Part shown: one piece after another, positions 1 through 6,966 of the stretch | Layout of the letters: every line of letters begins with the position of its first letter | Position numbering within the stretch: position 1 is the first letter of the stretch | DNA from: CAZYTX01 sp964650485 | GTDB taxonomy: Bacteria > RBG-13-61-14 > DATKZS01 | NCBI GenBank assembly: GCA_964650485.1 | Contig: CAZYTX010000062.1 | Coordinates: 1-21,034 of the forward strand | DNA length: 21,034 nucleotides | Direction of reading: 5' to 3' | The notes under the pieces: model-generated | Database searches by the model: none | The model's input: the letters and a program-made list of their open reading frames with translations, nothing else | Told to the model about the DNA's origin: nothing | Program-made: the position numbers and the translations under genes

Positions 1-132
1 AGCTCTATTCTCCCGGCCGACAATTTCCACCATGACCGACATCCCTGCCCTCCAAATGAACACCATCAAGTTCTTTTCCTCTTTGTGTCCTTCGTGTCTT
101 TGTGGTCTTAAAAAAACTCCCCTCTCACCCAT
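1..132 (-). CDS. Possible partial ORF running off the left edge, unidentified
   Basis: On the minus strand a reading frame is open from an ATG at 130-132 to the window edge (44 codons). In-frame ATGs also occur at 64-66 and 40-42. The last has a good ribosome-binding site (GGAGG at 49-53, six bases away) and would start a protein beginning MSVMVEIVGREN. Its first 90 bases overlap a degenerate dispersed repeat (about 70-107), so if anything is translated the ATG at 40-42 is the likeliest start. I do not recognise the product, and 14 to 44 codons are too few to judge. It could equally be non-coding. Confidence 0.2.
   Translation of the reverse strand, partial: MGERGVFLRPQRHEGHKEEKNLMVFIWRAGMSVMVEIVGRENRA
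66..110 (-). repeat. Degenerate HKDTKDTK-type dispersed repeat
   Basis: Read on the minus strand this stretch gives ACCACAAAGACACGAAGG and then ACACAAAG, translating in one frame to HKDTKDTK before a TGA. From memory, near-identical stretches are scattered through many environmental bacterial genomes, often beside GxxExxY-family genes or in intergenic DNA. Here no such gene follows in frame, so this looks like a remnant. A related motif lies at the right edge of the window. Confidence 0.4.
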
Positions 133-437
133 AGTAAAAGTGTTGCAGTTTCGCCAACTCAGGGTTTACGAAAAATGCTCTCAAATTTAAGCCGGGGTTT
201 ACAAAAATATGCAAGCATTTGAATTCATTGCTTTTCGAATAAAGCCCCGCTCGACGGAAATATGCAAATTCCCCCAAAAGCCTCGAATCTCCGTCCAAAT
301 GAAATTAACAGGAGAGGAGCGAGGAGCGGGTAGCGAGCAGGCCAGTGGAATTTCCGAAGATTGTGGGAGAGGCCTTCCCGCCTGCGCCCGCCTGTCGGCG
401 TAGAACGCACAGGCAGGCATGACAGGCCGGATTCGAT
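133..437. other. Non-coding intergenic stretch with small repeats
   Basis: No convincing gene is visible; the short ORFs on both strands have no family-like sequence. The left part is AT-rich and holds an imperfect direct repeat (162-178 and 195-212, sharing GGGTTTAC followed by AAAAAT). It also has short inverted arms AAGCA/TGCTT around 213-233. The right part turns GC-rich and contains a palindromic unit at 390-414. Confidence 0.5.
380..418. repeat. GC-rich palindromic intergenic repeat
   Basis: GCCTGT (390-395) pairs with ACAGGC (409-414), and inside it GCG (398-400) pairs with CGC (406-408), giving a hairpin with a two-base bulge. Further GCCTG and CAGGC copies flank it. The TAG-AACGC core and GCCTG arms resemble the palindromes inside the element at 17725-17860, so both may belong to one dispersed family. 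It lies just downstream of the HU gene terminator. Confidence 0.35.
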
Positions 438-471
438 AAAAAAAAGCCCTGCGTGTTGCAGGGCTTTTTTT
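438..471 (-). terminator. Rho-independent terminator of the HU gene
   Basis: A perfect 7-bp stem (GCCCTGC 446-452, GCAGGGC 458-464) with a 5-base loop is flanked by runs of A on the left and T on the right. On the minus strand it lies 16 bases past the HU stop codon and ends in a long U tract. The T run on the plus side means it could also stop transcription from the left. Confidence 0.9.
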
Positions 472-486
472 GCCGGGGCCTTTTTA

Positions 487-756
487 TCAGAGCTTGCTCT
501 TGAACTCCGCCGCGGGCTTGAAGTTAACGGTCTTGGAGGCCTTGATCTGGATGCTCTTCCCGGTCTGGGGGTTGATTCCCTTGCGCGCCTTGCGGGTCCT
601 TACCTTGAAGGTGCCAAGGCCCGGATACCGGAACTCCTTGTCCTTCTTGATGGCCTTTTTGATCGCCTCCATTGCTGCGTCAATCGCAACTTCCGAGTCC
701 TTCTTCGTGAGGTCCGCCTGTTTGGCAACCACGTCCACCAGTTCCGCCTTTGTCAT
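487..756 (-). CDS. HU/IHF-family DNA-binding protein
   Basis: This is an 89-residue histone-like nucleoid protein, the normal length for HU. It should bind and bend DNA non-specifically as a dimer. The N-terminal helical region starts MTKAELVD. GLGTF (46-50) opens the beta-arm region, and INPQTG (61-66) matches the conserved RNPQTG arm tip, with Ile in place of the usual Arg. The C-terminus has the FKP signature. The start is set by a strong ribosome-binding site (AAAGGAGA, complement of 763-770) six bases upstream. The gene stands alone, with its own terminator at 438-471 and an extended -10 promoter at 892-920. HU and IHF subunits cannot be separated reliably here; HU is the likelier reading because of the generic sequence and solitary context. 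Confidence 0.95.
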   Translation of the reverse strand: MTKAELVDVVAKQADLTKKDSEVAIDAAMEAIKKAIKKDKEFRYPGLGTFKVRTRKARKGINPQTGKSIQIKASKTVNFKPAAEFKSKL

Positions 757-891
757 TTTCTCTCTCCTTTCTTTATATTTTTTTCATTACCGTTAAAAAA
801 AACCGCCTGTTTATTTTGAACCCGTTTTCCCCCTGCCAGCCCTGTTTCAATCAGAACTCAAAGCCTTCCTCCAATAAACACTTAAGCCCGC

Positions 892-920
892 ATTTTACCA
901 GACTCCGGGCCGTTTGTAAA
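892..920 (-). promoter_or_regulatory. Sigma-70 type promoter of the HU gene
   Basis: On the minus strand TTTACA (915-920) and TAAAAT (892-897) are separated by exactly 17 bases. TGG immediately before the -10 gives an extended -10. Runs of A and T upstream (about 921-945) could act as an UP element. Transcription would begin near 885, leaving a leader of about 130 nt before the HU start codon. Confidence 0.65.
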
Positions 921-1002
921 GAAAAAAATCATATTTTTTTAGATCAAGAGAATTGCCCCGGCCCGCTAACCATGCCGCTGCAAAGCCTGGGAAAAAGTTT
1001 TT

Positions 1003-1032
1003 AGCCGGGAAAAGAATTTTTCCAAGGCGGCT
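1003..1032. other. Imperfect hairpin in the HU-hydrolase gap
   Basis: AGCC (1003-1006) can pair with GGCT (1029-1032), and inside it GGAAAA pairs with TTTTCC around a small loop. A similar GGGAAAAAGTTTTTAGCC stretch lies directly before it and an inverted relative directly after. It could be part of a small RNA or just AT-rich repeat sequence. No promoter or terminator clearly defines a transcript. Confidence 0.25.
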
Positions 1033-1231
1033 GATGCAAATTTTTTCTCCCGGCCCCAAAGCTAAGAAGACGTTTAATAACAACAGGTTAAGCAAAAGAG
1101 TTCCTCGAAAAATGCAAGTTCTTGCAGCTTTCGGGTCCGTTCCGGGCCGCCTGGAGCACGGCCTTAAAATCCATGAGTGAGGGCTTTTGCCCCTGCTGAT
1201 AAGCGCGGATTTTTAATCTCGGCCCTCGTGG

Positions 1232-1939
1232 TCATCGGCAAAGGTGTGTGGTCATGAAGTCCGCGCAGGTCTCTGCGGTCTCTTGTTCCATGTCCATGTA
1301 AAAGTGGTCCGCGCCCTCCTGTATCACCAGCCTGGCCTCCGGTCCCACCTGCACGGCAAGCGAGCGGGCGGAGTTGACCGAGCAGTACCGGTCCTTGGTG
1401 CCTGTGACGACCAGTGTAAGGGGCGGGCTCTTGTAAAGCGGCTTCAGGGACTCCTCGCCCTCCCATCCCTTCAGTGGCGCCATGGGGCTTACGAGTGCCA
1501 GGGCCAGTGCGCAGAGTGAATTGAGCTCGTCCCGGGAATTCTCGGATAAAAGCCTGGACGCGGCCATGGCAGCCATCAGCCCGCCGAAGCTGTAGCCCAT
1601 GACACCCAGCCGTGTGGAGTCCACCTCCGCCCTGCCGGCCAGGCGCCAGAGCGCCGAGGTCACGTCGCCCACCTCCCCCCGCATGTGGTCGTAGTCGCCC
1701 CTGCTGCGGCCCACACCCCGGAAGTTGAAGCACAGGGTTGCAAGGCCGCGCTTCATGCAGTGGTCCTCAAGCGCATACACAACGTTGTTGTCCATGCTGC
1801 CGCCGAGAAGAGGATGGGGATGGCAGATGACCACGCCGGGAGAGAGGCCCTGTAACCGGCCGCGGCCGGCCCCCGGCTGAAAGCGGCCCTCCAGGAGCAT
1901 GCCCTCGGACTCGAACTGCACTCTTTCTTTTCCTGCCAT
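1232..1939 (-). CDS. Alpha/beta hydrolase, HPHP type
   Basis: This 235-residue cytoplasmic alpha/beta-hydrolase belongs to the small group carrying an HPHP...GGSMDN motif (residues 40-51), usually annotated as an uncharacterised hydrolase or dienelactone-hydrolase-like protein. The triad can be read off: nucleophile Ser117 in GYSFGG (115-120), acid Asp183 in GTKDRY, and His212 in GADHF. The FNFRGVG strand-loop (71-77) is also typical. The substrate is unknown; family members are presumed esterases or thioesterases. There is no signal peptide or membrane segment. It is transcribed away from asnB from its own promoter (1956-1984). The first Met is preferred because ERVQFESEG matches the usual first strand. 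No strong ribosome-binding site is seen. Confidence 0.85.
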   Translation of the reverse strand: MAGKERVQFESEGMLLEGRFQPGAGRGRLQGLSPGVVICHPHPLLGGSMDNNVVYALEDHCMKRGLATLCFNFRGVGRSRGDYDHMRGEVGDVTSALWRLAGRAEVDSTRLGVMGYSFGGLMAAMAASRLLSENSRDELNSLCALALALVSPMAPLKGWEGEESLKPLYKSPPLTLVVTGTKDRYCSVNSARSLAVQVGPEARLVIQEGADHFYMDMEQETAETCADFMTTHLCR

Positions 1940-1955
1940 TATATCCAGGGAAACG

Positions 1956-1984
1956 ATTATAACTGCAACCTGCCCGATTGTCAG
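1956..1984 (-). promoter_or_regulatory. Promoter of the alpha/beta hydrolase gene
   Basis: On the minus strand CTGACA (1979-1984) and a perfect TATAAT (1956-1961) are separated by 17 bases. Only 16 bases lie between the -10 box and the ATG, so the predicted mRNA leader is about 9 nt. That fits the absence of a good ribosome-binding site. Confidence 0.7.
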
Positions 1985-2006
1985 CCCGACCTCGCTGTGA
2001 TAGCTT
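1978..2006 (+). promoter_or_regulatory. Possible promoter of asnB, overlapping the divergent one
   Basis: TTGTCA (1978-1983) and TAGCTT (2001-2006) are 17 bases apart, with a TG one base ahead of the -10. The -10 match is weak. Its -35 overlaps the -35 of the divergent hydrolase promoter, so the two would compete. Transcription would begin close to the asnB ATG at 2014, which has no visible ribosome-binding site. Confidence 0.35.
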
Positions 2007-2013
2007 CTTTTCC

Positions 2014-3900
2014 ATGTGCGGCATCTGCGGAGAGATGCGGGTGGACGGCTCGCCGGTGTCCGCCGGGACCATCGAGCGCATGACCGGGCTGCTTTTCCAC
2101 CGGGGCCCCGACAGCAGCGGCTTCCACATTGCAGAGGGGTCCCCCGCGGGGCTCGGGCACAGGAGGCTCTCGATAATAGACCTCCAGGGCGGGGCCCAGC
2201 CCATGTGCGTTCGGGACGGCACCTTGTGGATCACCTACAACGGCGAGGTGTATAACTTCCCCGAGCTAAGAGAGGAGCTCGAGGGCAGGGGGCATAAGTT
2301 CAGCACCCGCTCGGACACCGAGGTCATCCTTCACCAGTACGAGGAGGACGGCCCTGAGTGCCTTTGTAAATTTAACGGCATGTTCGCCTTCGCCATATGG
2401 GACTCGAGGAAAAGGGAGCTTTTCCTTGCCCGTGACCGGATGGGCATCAAGCCGCTTTACTATTTTTTCGACGGCAAGAGGTTTCTGTTCGCATCCGAGA
2501 TCACGCCCATACTCTCGGCCTTGCCCGAGCTCCCGGGCCTTGACATGGGCGCGGTGTGGTCATATCTGGCCGTCCAGTACGCGCCTGCCCCTCGCACCCT
2601 TTTTAGAGGCATAAGCGAGCTTGAGCCGGGCCATTCTCTTGTGGTTAACCGGGAGGGGGTTTCCAAGCACTGTTACTGGCGCCTGCCTGACCGCGGCGAG
2701 CCGCGTGTCTCGGGGCGGGATGCTGAGGAGGAGATAAGGTGGCTGCTTGAAGACTCGGTGCGCATGCGTCTCGTCTCGGACGTGCCGCTTGGCGCTTTCC
2801 TTTCCGGCGGCATTGACTCGACCGCGCTGGTGGCCTTTATGAAGAGGCACGTGTCCGGGAGGCTTACGACTTTTTCAGTGGACTTCCACGCCGATCTTGG
2901 AGCGGGCTACGTGAACGAGACCAGGTGGTCGAGGCTTGCTTCCGAGACCTTTGCCACCGAGCACCATCCGCTCACCATAAGCGCGAGCGAGGCCCTGGAC
3001 TGCCTGCCCGCGGTGGTGGCCAGGATGGACGACCTGGTTTCCGACCCCGCGGTCATACCCCTCTTCCTGGTGTCAAGGTTCGCAAGAGAGCGGGTGACTG
3101 TGGCGCTTTCGGGCGAGGGTGGAGACGAGCTCTTCGGGGGCTACCAGAGGTACAGGCTCGGTGCCCTGGCGAGGTTTTACAACCCGGCGCCGCGGTTTTT
3201 GCAAAGGTTTTTGTTCGAGTGGCCGGCGCTTCGGCTGCCTCGCACGCGCAGGGTGATCAAAGCTCTCCGCGCGCTATCCGCGGACGACCCGGCCGGCCGG
3301 CACCTTTCCTGGCTTGCGGTCATGCCTTCTGATGTCATCCACTCTCTCATGGGTAATGACGCCGGGTTCGAGGAGCAGACAAAGGGTGTGTTCGAGCCCT
3401 TCTTCCGGGACCAGGCCGGGACGTACGACCTTGACCGGGTGCTCCGGGCGGACCTTTCGACCTGGCTGCCCGGTGACCTCCTGACCAAGGTTGACAGGGC
3501 CAGCATGGCAGTGGGGCTCGAGTGCAGGGTCCCCTTCCTCGACCACAGGCTGGTGGAGCTGTGCGATCGCATACCCGCCCGTGACAAGGCGGGTATTTTC
3601 TTTGGCAAGAAGGTGTTCAAGCGGGCCATGAAGGGAGTGGCGCCGGATAGGATCATAAGGAGGAAGAAGGCCGGGTTCACCCTGCCGCTTGACCAGTGGT
3701 TTCGGAGCGAACTGAAGGACATGCTCCAAGACCTGCTCCACCCGGACAGGGTGCGCGACGAGGGGGTGTTCGACCCGCGGGCCGTGCAGTCGCTGGTTAG
3801 CCAGCACCTCTCGGGCAGGGAGAACCAGGGCCACCAGCTATTCTCTTTGTTGATTTTCCAAATGTGGCGCGATAGCATTAAAGGACAGCGGGCCGGCTGA
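2014..3900 (+). CDS. asnB: Asparagine synthase-type glutamine amidotransferase
   Basis: This 628-residue enzyme uses ATP and glutamine to amidate a carboxylate, either aspartate or, in surface-polysaccharide clusters, possibly a sugar acid. The start at ATG 2014 is fixed by Cys2 of MCGIC, the N-terminal nucleophile exposed by Met removal; frame extension upstream has no family similarity. The class II glutaminase domain (1 to about 200) shows HRR (49-51), NGE (76-78) and Asp101. The synthetase domain carries the pyrophosphate loop SGGIDS (264-269) and SGEGGDELFGGY (366-377). It is full length. It heads a block with a WecA-like transferase 38 bases downstream, which hints at a glycan role. True AsnB and the amidotransferases of exopolysaccharide loci cannot be told apart from sequence alone. 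A strong hairpin lies inside the gene at 3571-3596. Confidence 0.93.
   Translation: MCGICGEMRVDGSPVSAGTIERMTGLLFHRGPDSSGFHIAEGSPAGLGHRRLSIIDLQGGAQPMCVRDGTLWITYNGEVYNFPELREELEGRGHKFSTRSDTEVILHQYEEDGPECLCKFNGMFAFAIWDSRKRELFLARDRMGIKPLYYFFDGKRFLFASEITPILSALPELPGLDMGAVWSYLAVQYAPAPRTLFRGISELEPGHSLVVNREGVSKHCYWRLPDRGEPRVSGRDAEEEIRWLLEDSVRMRLVSDVPLGAFLSGGIDSTALVAFMKRHVSGRLTTFSVDFHADLGAGYVNETRWSRLASETFATEHHPLTISASEALDCLPAVVARMDDLVSDPAVIPLFLVSRFARERVTVALSGEGGDELFGGYQRYRLGALARFYNPAPRFLQRFLFEWPALRLPRTRRVIKALRALSADDPAGRHLSWLAVMPSDVIHSLMGNDAGFEEQTKGVFEPFFRDQAGTYDLDRVLRADLSTWLPGDLLTKVDRASMAVGLECRVPFLDHRLVELCDRIPARDKAGIFFGKKVFKRAMKGVAPDRIIRRKKAGFTLPLDQWFRSELKDMLQDLLHPDRVRDEGVFDPRAVQSLVSQHLSGRENQGHQLFSLLIFQMWRDSIKGQRAG
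3571..3596 (+). other. Strong hairpin inside asnB
   Basis: ATACCCGCC (3571-3579) and GGCGGGTAT (3588-3596) form a perfect 9-bp stem with an 8-base loop, followed by TTTTC. It encodes part of the sequence IPARDKAGIF near residue 520. The shape is terminator-like, but the U tract is short. Confidence 0.4.
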
Positions 3901-3938
3901 GTACAAAGGCCGGCGCTGTTTTTTCCCGGGTTCCTTTC

Positions 3939-4976
3939 ATGTTCCTTGGCCTTTTTACAGCTATCTTCGCCCTGGCAATCGGCCTTTACATAATGCCGGT
4001 GGCCATGAAGGCGGCGCGCCAGCTCGGCATGATGGCCGTGCCCGACGGAGGGCTCCGGGTGCACGGGGAGTCGGTGCCCTACCTCGGGGGTATAGCCCTG
4101 TACATCGCCGTGCTGGTGTCTTTGGCCGTGGCCGCGGAGTTCAACCCGGTAATGCTGGGCCTGCTGCTGGGTTGCACCACCATGCTGATGGTGGGTCTTA
4201 TTGACGACTTCGGGGTGATGACCGCGAGGATAAAGCTCTTCGGACAGGTGATGGCCGCGGTGGCCATGATAAAGGGCGGGATCATGCTGGAGCTGGAGAT
4301 AATAAGCGCTCTGAGGTGGCCCGCTGACCTGCCTCTTTTGTCATGGTTCCTGTCGGTGGTGTGGCTGGTGGGGCTTGCAAACGCGGTCAACTTCCTGGAC
4401 ATCGAGGACGGGCTGGCCGCGGGGGTGGCGGCCTGCTGCTGCCCGGCACTGTTCGCGGTGGCGTGGCTGAACCAGAGGATGGACGCCGTGGTGTTCACCG
4501 CGGCGCTCTTCGGCGCGGCGCTTTCTTTCCTGCGCTACAACGCCCCCCTGCCCAAAGCTAAAATCTACCTGGGCGACGCCGGCAGCCTCATGCTGGGCCT
4601 CGCCCTGGCCGCGCTGGCCATGAGCGGAAGCTATACCGGCCAGAACGACCTGGCCGCGGTGTGCCCGGTTATCATACTGGGCGTGCCCTGCTTCGAGCTG
4701 GGGGTGACAATAGCGGCCAGGCTGCGAAAGGCGGCCCCGCCCTGGCACGGTTCGCCCGACCACGTGGCCAAGCGCCTGCAAAGGCTGGGACTCTCAAAAA
4801 GGGCGGTGCTCGCAATACACTGCGCGGCCAGCCTGGCGCTGGGCGGCATGGGCATATTCATTATGAACGCGGACATAAAGTCCGCCATAATAGCGGTGGC
4901 GGCGCTGGGGGCAGTGGCCGTGATAGCATTTTTCCTTTTGATCAGGGTGGAGGCGGCCCCGCCCGGAAAGGACTAG
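3939..4976 (+). CDS. WecA/MraY-family polyprenyl-phosphate sugar-1-phosphate transferase
   Basis: This 345-residue multi-pass membrane enzyme should move a sugar-1-phosphate from a UDP-sugar onto undecaprenyl phosphate, the first membrane step of a surface glycan. Family motifs appear in order: PDGGLRVHG (35-43) with VPYLGG; LIDD (87-90); NAVNFLDIEDGLA (148-160) with Asp154 and Asp157; LGDAGS (211-216); and HGSPDH (270-275) followed by RL. The usual NxxNxxDGLDGLA reads DIEDGLA here, so the first Gly and the Leu are changed while both Asp residues stay. The HGSPDH loop and context point to the WecA/TagO/RgpG side rather than MraY. It sits between asnB and the phosphatase-superfamily gene (one base to the next start). 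No clear ribosome-binding site precedes ATG 3939. Confidence 0.9.
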   Translation: MFLGLFTAIFALAIGLYIMPVAMKAARQLGMMAVPDGGLRVHGESVPYLGGIALYIAVLVSLAVAAEFNPVMLGLLLGCTTMLMVGLIDDFGVMTARIKLFGQVMAAVAMIKGGIMLELEIISALRWPADLPLLSWFLSVVWLVGLANAVNFLDIEDGLAAGVAACCCPALFAVAWLNQRMDAVVFTAALFGAALSFLRYNAPLPKAKIYLGDAGSLMLGLALAALAMSGSYTGQNDLAAVCPVIILGVPCFELGVTIAARLRKAAPPWHGSPDHVAKRLQRLGLSKRAVLAIHCAASLALGGMGIFIMNADIKSAIIAVAALGAVAVIAFFLLIRVEAAPPGKD

Positions 4977-4977
4977 G

Positions 4978-6942
4978 ATGAAAAGCAGGATCGCGCTGGA
5001 AATAGTTCTTGGAATAATTATAGCAGCGGCCTTCTTCTGGTGGCTCTACCTCAGGCCCCGGGGCCCGGAGACCCTGCCCCCGGACTCGCCCCTGATACAA
5101 AAAAGTATATCGGACAACCGGGAGAAGCTGCTGCTTATAGGCATTGACGCCATGGACTGGGACGTGGCCATGGAGCTCGTCAACCAGGGCCGCATGCCCA
5201 ACCTCTCCAGGCTCCTGACCAAGGGGGGCCGGGGGAACCTGGTGTCCGAGGCGCCTTATATATCGCCGGCGCTTTGGACCACCTTTGCCACCGGGGTGTC
5301 GAGGGACGAGCACGGGATTGACAACTTCGTTGCAAAGGTCCCCTTCCAGTACAAAGAGGTCATAATGACCAGCAGGTACAGGAAGGTCCCGGCCCTGTGG
5401 CAGATGATGACGTGGGCCGGCCGCAGCGTGGGGGTCGTCAACTGGTACGCGACCTACCCAGCGGAGGAGGTCAAGGGTGTTTTCGTTGCCCAGGAGGTCA
5501 TCCCCGGAAAGGTTGACAAGGAGGCGGTATACCCGGCCGAATGGACGGAGAAGGTGAGCTCGGCGCCGCTTCCTGAGTACGAGCCGTACCAACGGGAGCT
5601 TGCAAGGGTGGGCGACGCCCGGATGCAACGGGCATACGACCTGGACCGGGCGGCCTTTTCCGTGGCCTTCGAGATCATGCGGGAGAAACACCCGGACCTC
5701 ATGCTGGTGTATCTTCGGCAACTGGACGTTCTGTGCCACGGTTTCTGGAAGTACAGGTGGCCGCTGGGCCTGGACTACCACTACGAGGTGTCGAGGGATG
5801 AGCGCGAGCGCTACAAAGGGGTGATCGAGCTCCACTACGAGCTTGTGGACCGGCTGATCGGGGGGCTGCTCTCCGAGGCCGAGGGCTACACGGTGATGGT
5901 CATATCCGACCACGGCCACGGGGCCACTTATTCCCCCCGCAACATCTTCCCCCGCCTGAACCATCTCATGGAGAGGCTGGGACACCTGGACTACGCAGGG
6001 GTCACATGCGACGAGATAATGAAGAGCATGGCGGCACTGGGAAGGCTCCACGTGCCCCGGCCGCGGTCGGCAAACATATTCGGGCTGTGCGCGGGCCTGG
6101 AGGAGCAGGTTAAAACGCGGCTGCAAAGGGGCGAGGAAATGGATGCCCTTGACATCGAGGCATACGTAAACGAACGCTACGAGCTTGAGAGGCCCGAAAA
6201 CAGGGATGAGCTCGAGGACTACATGAGGAAGATGACACTGCTGGCATCGAGGCTGGCGCCGGAAAAACAGCGCCAGGACATAAACTGGGGAAAGACCGAG
6301 GCCTGGAACATCGAGGACTTCCACAAGCGCGTGCAGGGCATTTATGTAAACCTCGAAGGCCGCGAGCCAGAGGGCATAGTGCCCCGGGAGGAGTACGATG
6401 ATTTCTGCGGCCGGCTGAAGAAAAGGCTCAAGTCCTTGCGCACGGAGAAGGGGGACAGGCTGTTTAAAATGGTCAAGATAAACCCTGCAAAAGAGGTCAT
6501 GCCCGTGGGGGTGGATGATCCCCCTGACGTCCTGGTCGAGGTCAACAGAAAGGCCCTTGTCCATGAGTTCGCAATGAGCTCTCCTGGAGACAAGGACCCC
6601 ATACCCCTTGCCGCGGTCCGTTTTTCCTACAGCGACGTGTCCGGGGACCACACCCCAAAGGGGGTGTTCATCGTTTCCGGTCCCTCCTGCCGGGCCGCAA
6701 AGAGGGTGGACGCGACCGTATACGACATATGTCCCACCATACTCTGGCGCCTGGGCCTTCCGGTGGGCGCGGACATGCCTGGCAGTATAATGGTTGATGC
6801 TTTCGATGGTCCTTTTGCCAAGAGGGGCCCCTTGTACATCGGGTCGTGGAAAAATGTTATCCGCTCCAGGGTGGACTCGCCCCCTGTCCCGCTTGCACCG
6901 GAGAAAAAGCGCGAGTTCAGGGACATAGGCTACATCCAGTAA
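4978..6942 (+). CDS. Membrane-anchored alkaline phosphatase-superfamily phosphodiesterase/transferase
   Basis: This 654-residue protein has an N-terminal membrane anchor (about 5-25) that should place the catalytic domain outside the cytoplasmic membrane. The domain is of the type I phosphodiesterase/nucleotide pyrophosphatase kind. LLIGIDAMDWD (52-62) gives the first metal Asp57. SPALWTTFATG (96-106) aligns with the nucleophile segment of the family, Ser96 taking the place of the usual Thr. SDHGHG (310-315) and GDHTPKG (556-562) supply further metal ligands. Substrate is unknown; relatives hydrolyse phosphodiesters or transfer phospho-alcohol groups. Lying between a lipid-linked sugar transferase and a GT-C protein, it may trim or decorate a glycan or lipid. 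A good ribosome-binding site (AAAGGA) and near-abutting upstream gene show operon membership. Confidence 0.85.
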   Translation: MKSRIALEIVLGIIIAAAFFWWLYLRPRGPETLPPDSPLIQKSISDNREKLLLIGIDAMDWDVAMELVNQGRMPNLSRLLTKGGRGNLVSEAPYISPALWTTFATGVSRDEHGIDNFVAKVPFQYKEVIMTSRYRKVPALWQMMTWAGRSVGVVNWYATYPAEEVKGVFVAQEVIPGKVDKEAVYPAEWTEKVSSAPLPEYEPYQRELARVGDARMQRAYDLDRAAFSVAFEIMREKHPDLMLVYLRQLDVLCHGFWKYRWPLGLDYHYEVSRDERERYKGVIELHYELVDRLIGGLLSEAEGYTVMVISDHGHGATYSPRNIFPRLNHLMERLGHLDYAGVTCDEIMKSMAALGRLHVPRPRSANIFGLCAGLEEQVKTRLQRGEEMDALDIEAYVNERYELERPENRDELEDYMRKMTLLASRLAPEKQRQDINWGKTEAWNIEDFHKRVQGIYVNLEGREPEGIVPREEYDDFCGRLKKRLKSLRTEKGDRLFKMVKINPAKEVMPVGVDDPPDVLVEVNRKALVHEFAMSSPGDKDPIPLAAVRFSYSDVSGDHTPKGVFIVSGPSCRAAKRVDATVYDICPTILWRLGLPVGADMPGSIMVDAFDGPFAKRGPLYIGSWKNVIRSRVDSPPVPLAPEKKREFRDIGYIQ

Positions 6943-6966
6943 GGAAATTCCCGTATAAAAAAGAAA

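Larger units (their letters stand above)
757..1231. other. Long AT-rich gap: HU leader and structured non-coding DNA
   Basis: No protein-like ORF is visible. The left part (757-885) is the long untranslated leader of the HU gene. Around 985-1060 the AT-rich motif GGGAAAAA...TTTTT recurs in both orientations and can form hairpins; the best runs 1003-1032. Nothing recognisable is seen at 1060-1231 apart from a weak five-pair hairpin just past the hydrolase stop, which has no U tract. Confidence 0.5.

Noticed and set aside
199..420. Short overlapping ORFs on both strands near the left end
   Set aside because: None has a ribosome-binding site, family-like sequence or coding-type composition, and they overlap repeats.
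780..800. Tiny upstream ORF (ATG AAA AAA ATA TAA) before the HU ribosome-binding site
   Set aside because: It is four codons long, has no ribosome-binding site of its own, and is expected by chance in AT-rich sequence.
3563..3570. GCGATCGC octamer resembling the cyanobacterial HIP1 motif
   Set aside because: Only one copy was noticed, inside a coding gene, and nothing else suggests a cyanobacterium.
4942..6651. Long antisense ORF (569 codons, minus) opposite the phosphatase-superfamily gene
   Set aside because: It is a shadow typical of GC-rich DNA. It has no family-like motifs and no start signal, while the plus strand carries a well-motivated gene.
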